From positions 124,001-188,000 of the forward strand of contig JAWUZG010000158.1 of NCBI GenBank assembly GCA_036785705.1: DNA of 64,000 bases. The letters are read 5' to 3'. Of this stretch, positions 40,535 through 64,000 are shown in pieces. Source of the DNA: Acanthornis magna. Taxonomy: Eukaryota > Chordata > Aves > Passeriformes > Acanthizidae. Under the pieces are notes generated by a model. That model was not told the DNA's origin, made no database searches, and worked only from the letters and a program-made list of their open reading frames with translations. The position numbers and the translations under genes are program-made. Position 1 is the stretch's first letter; each line of letters starts with the position of its first letter.

Positions 40535-64000
<23,466 letters not shown>

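Overview
The window is nuclear DNA from a bird, probably a songbird. Two genes are split into short exons with GT-AG introns. The interspersed repeats are mostly CR1 LINE tails with the usual avian 3' end, plus endogenous-retrovirus LTRs, one of them about 1.03 kb and of a type I associate with passerines. Two CpG islands mark promoters. No prokaryotic operons, CRISPR arrays, tRNA or rRNA genes were seen.

Layout. Positions 1-9152 hold the 5' end of HDAC11 on the minus strand: a CpG-island promoter, exon 1 ending in AT, and coding exons at 7582-7730 and 4491-4591; the rest lies off the left edge. Positions 9153-40800 are a 31-kb head-to-head intergenic interval. From 40984 to the right edge runs the 5' part of NUP210 on the plus strand: 11 coding exons joining in frame to 472 codons, about a quarter of the expected protein. 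I recall the same HDAC11/NUP210 head-to-head order in human.

The most unusual part is 16.5-25.9 kb, between the genes. It is a scrambled, tandemly repeated, sense-oriented partial copy of NUP210. Pieces of intron 1, exon 2, intron 2, exon 3 and intron 3 recur in the order exon 3, junction minisatellite, exon 2, and are interleaved with two copies of a pair of exons from the downstream (3') part of NUP210 whose parent lies outside this window. One 1.79-kb block occurs twice, 4388 bp apart, with only about a dozen differences noticed by eye, so that step looks recent or homogenised. A 483-bp solo LTR sits inside one exon 3 copy.

Other points of note: NUP210 intron 7 has the hallmarks of a minor-spliceosome (U12) AT-AG intron; the HDAC11 start codon is split AT|G by intron 1; CR1 fragments reach to about 200 bp from the NUP210 start codon; and a perfect 17-bp inverted repeat lies at 26301-26341.

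Functionally the two genes are unrelated: HDAC11 is a class IV deacylase and NUP210 a pore-membrane glycoprotein. Exon calls rest on reading-frame continuity, splice sites and recalled similarity to the human proteins. Repeat boundaries are approximate, by eye.
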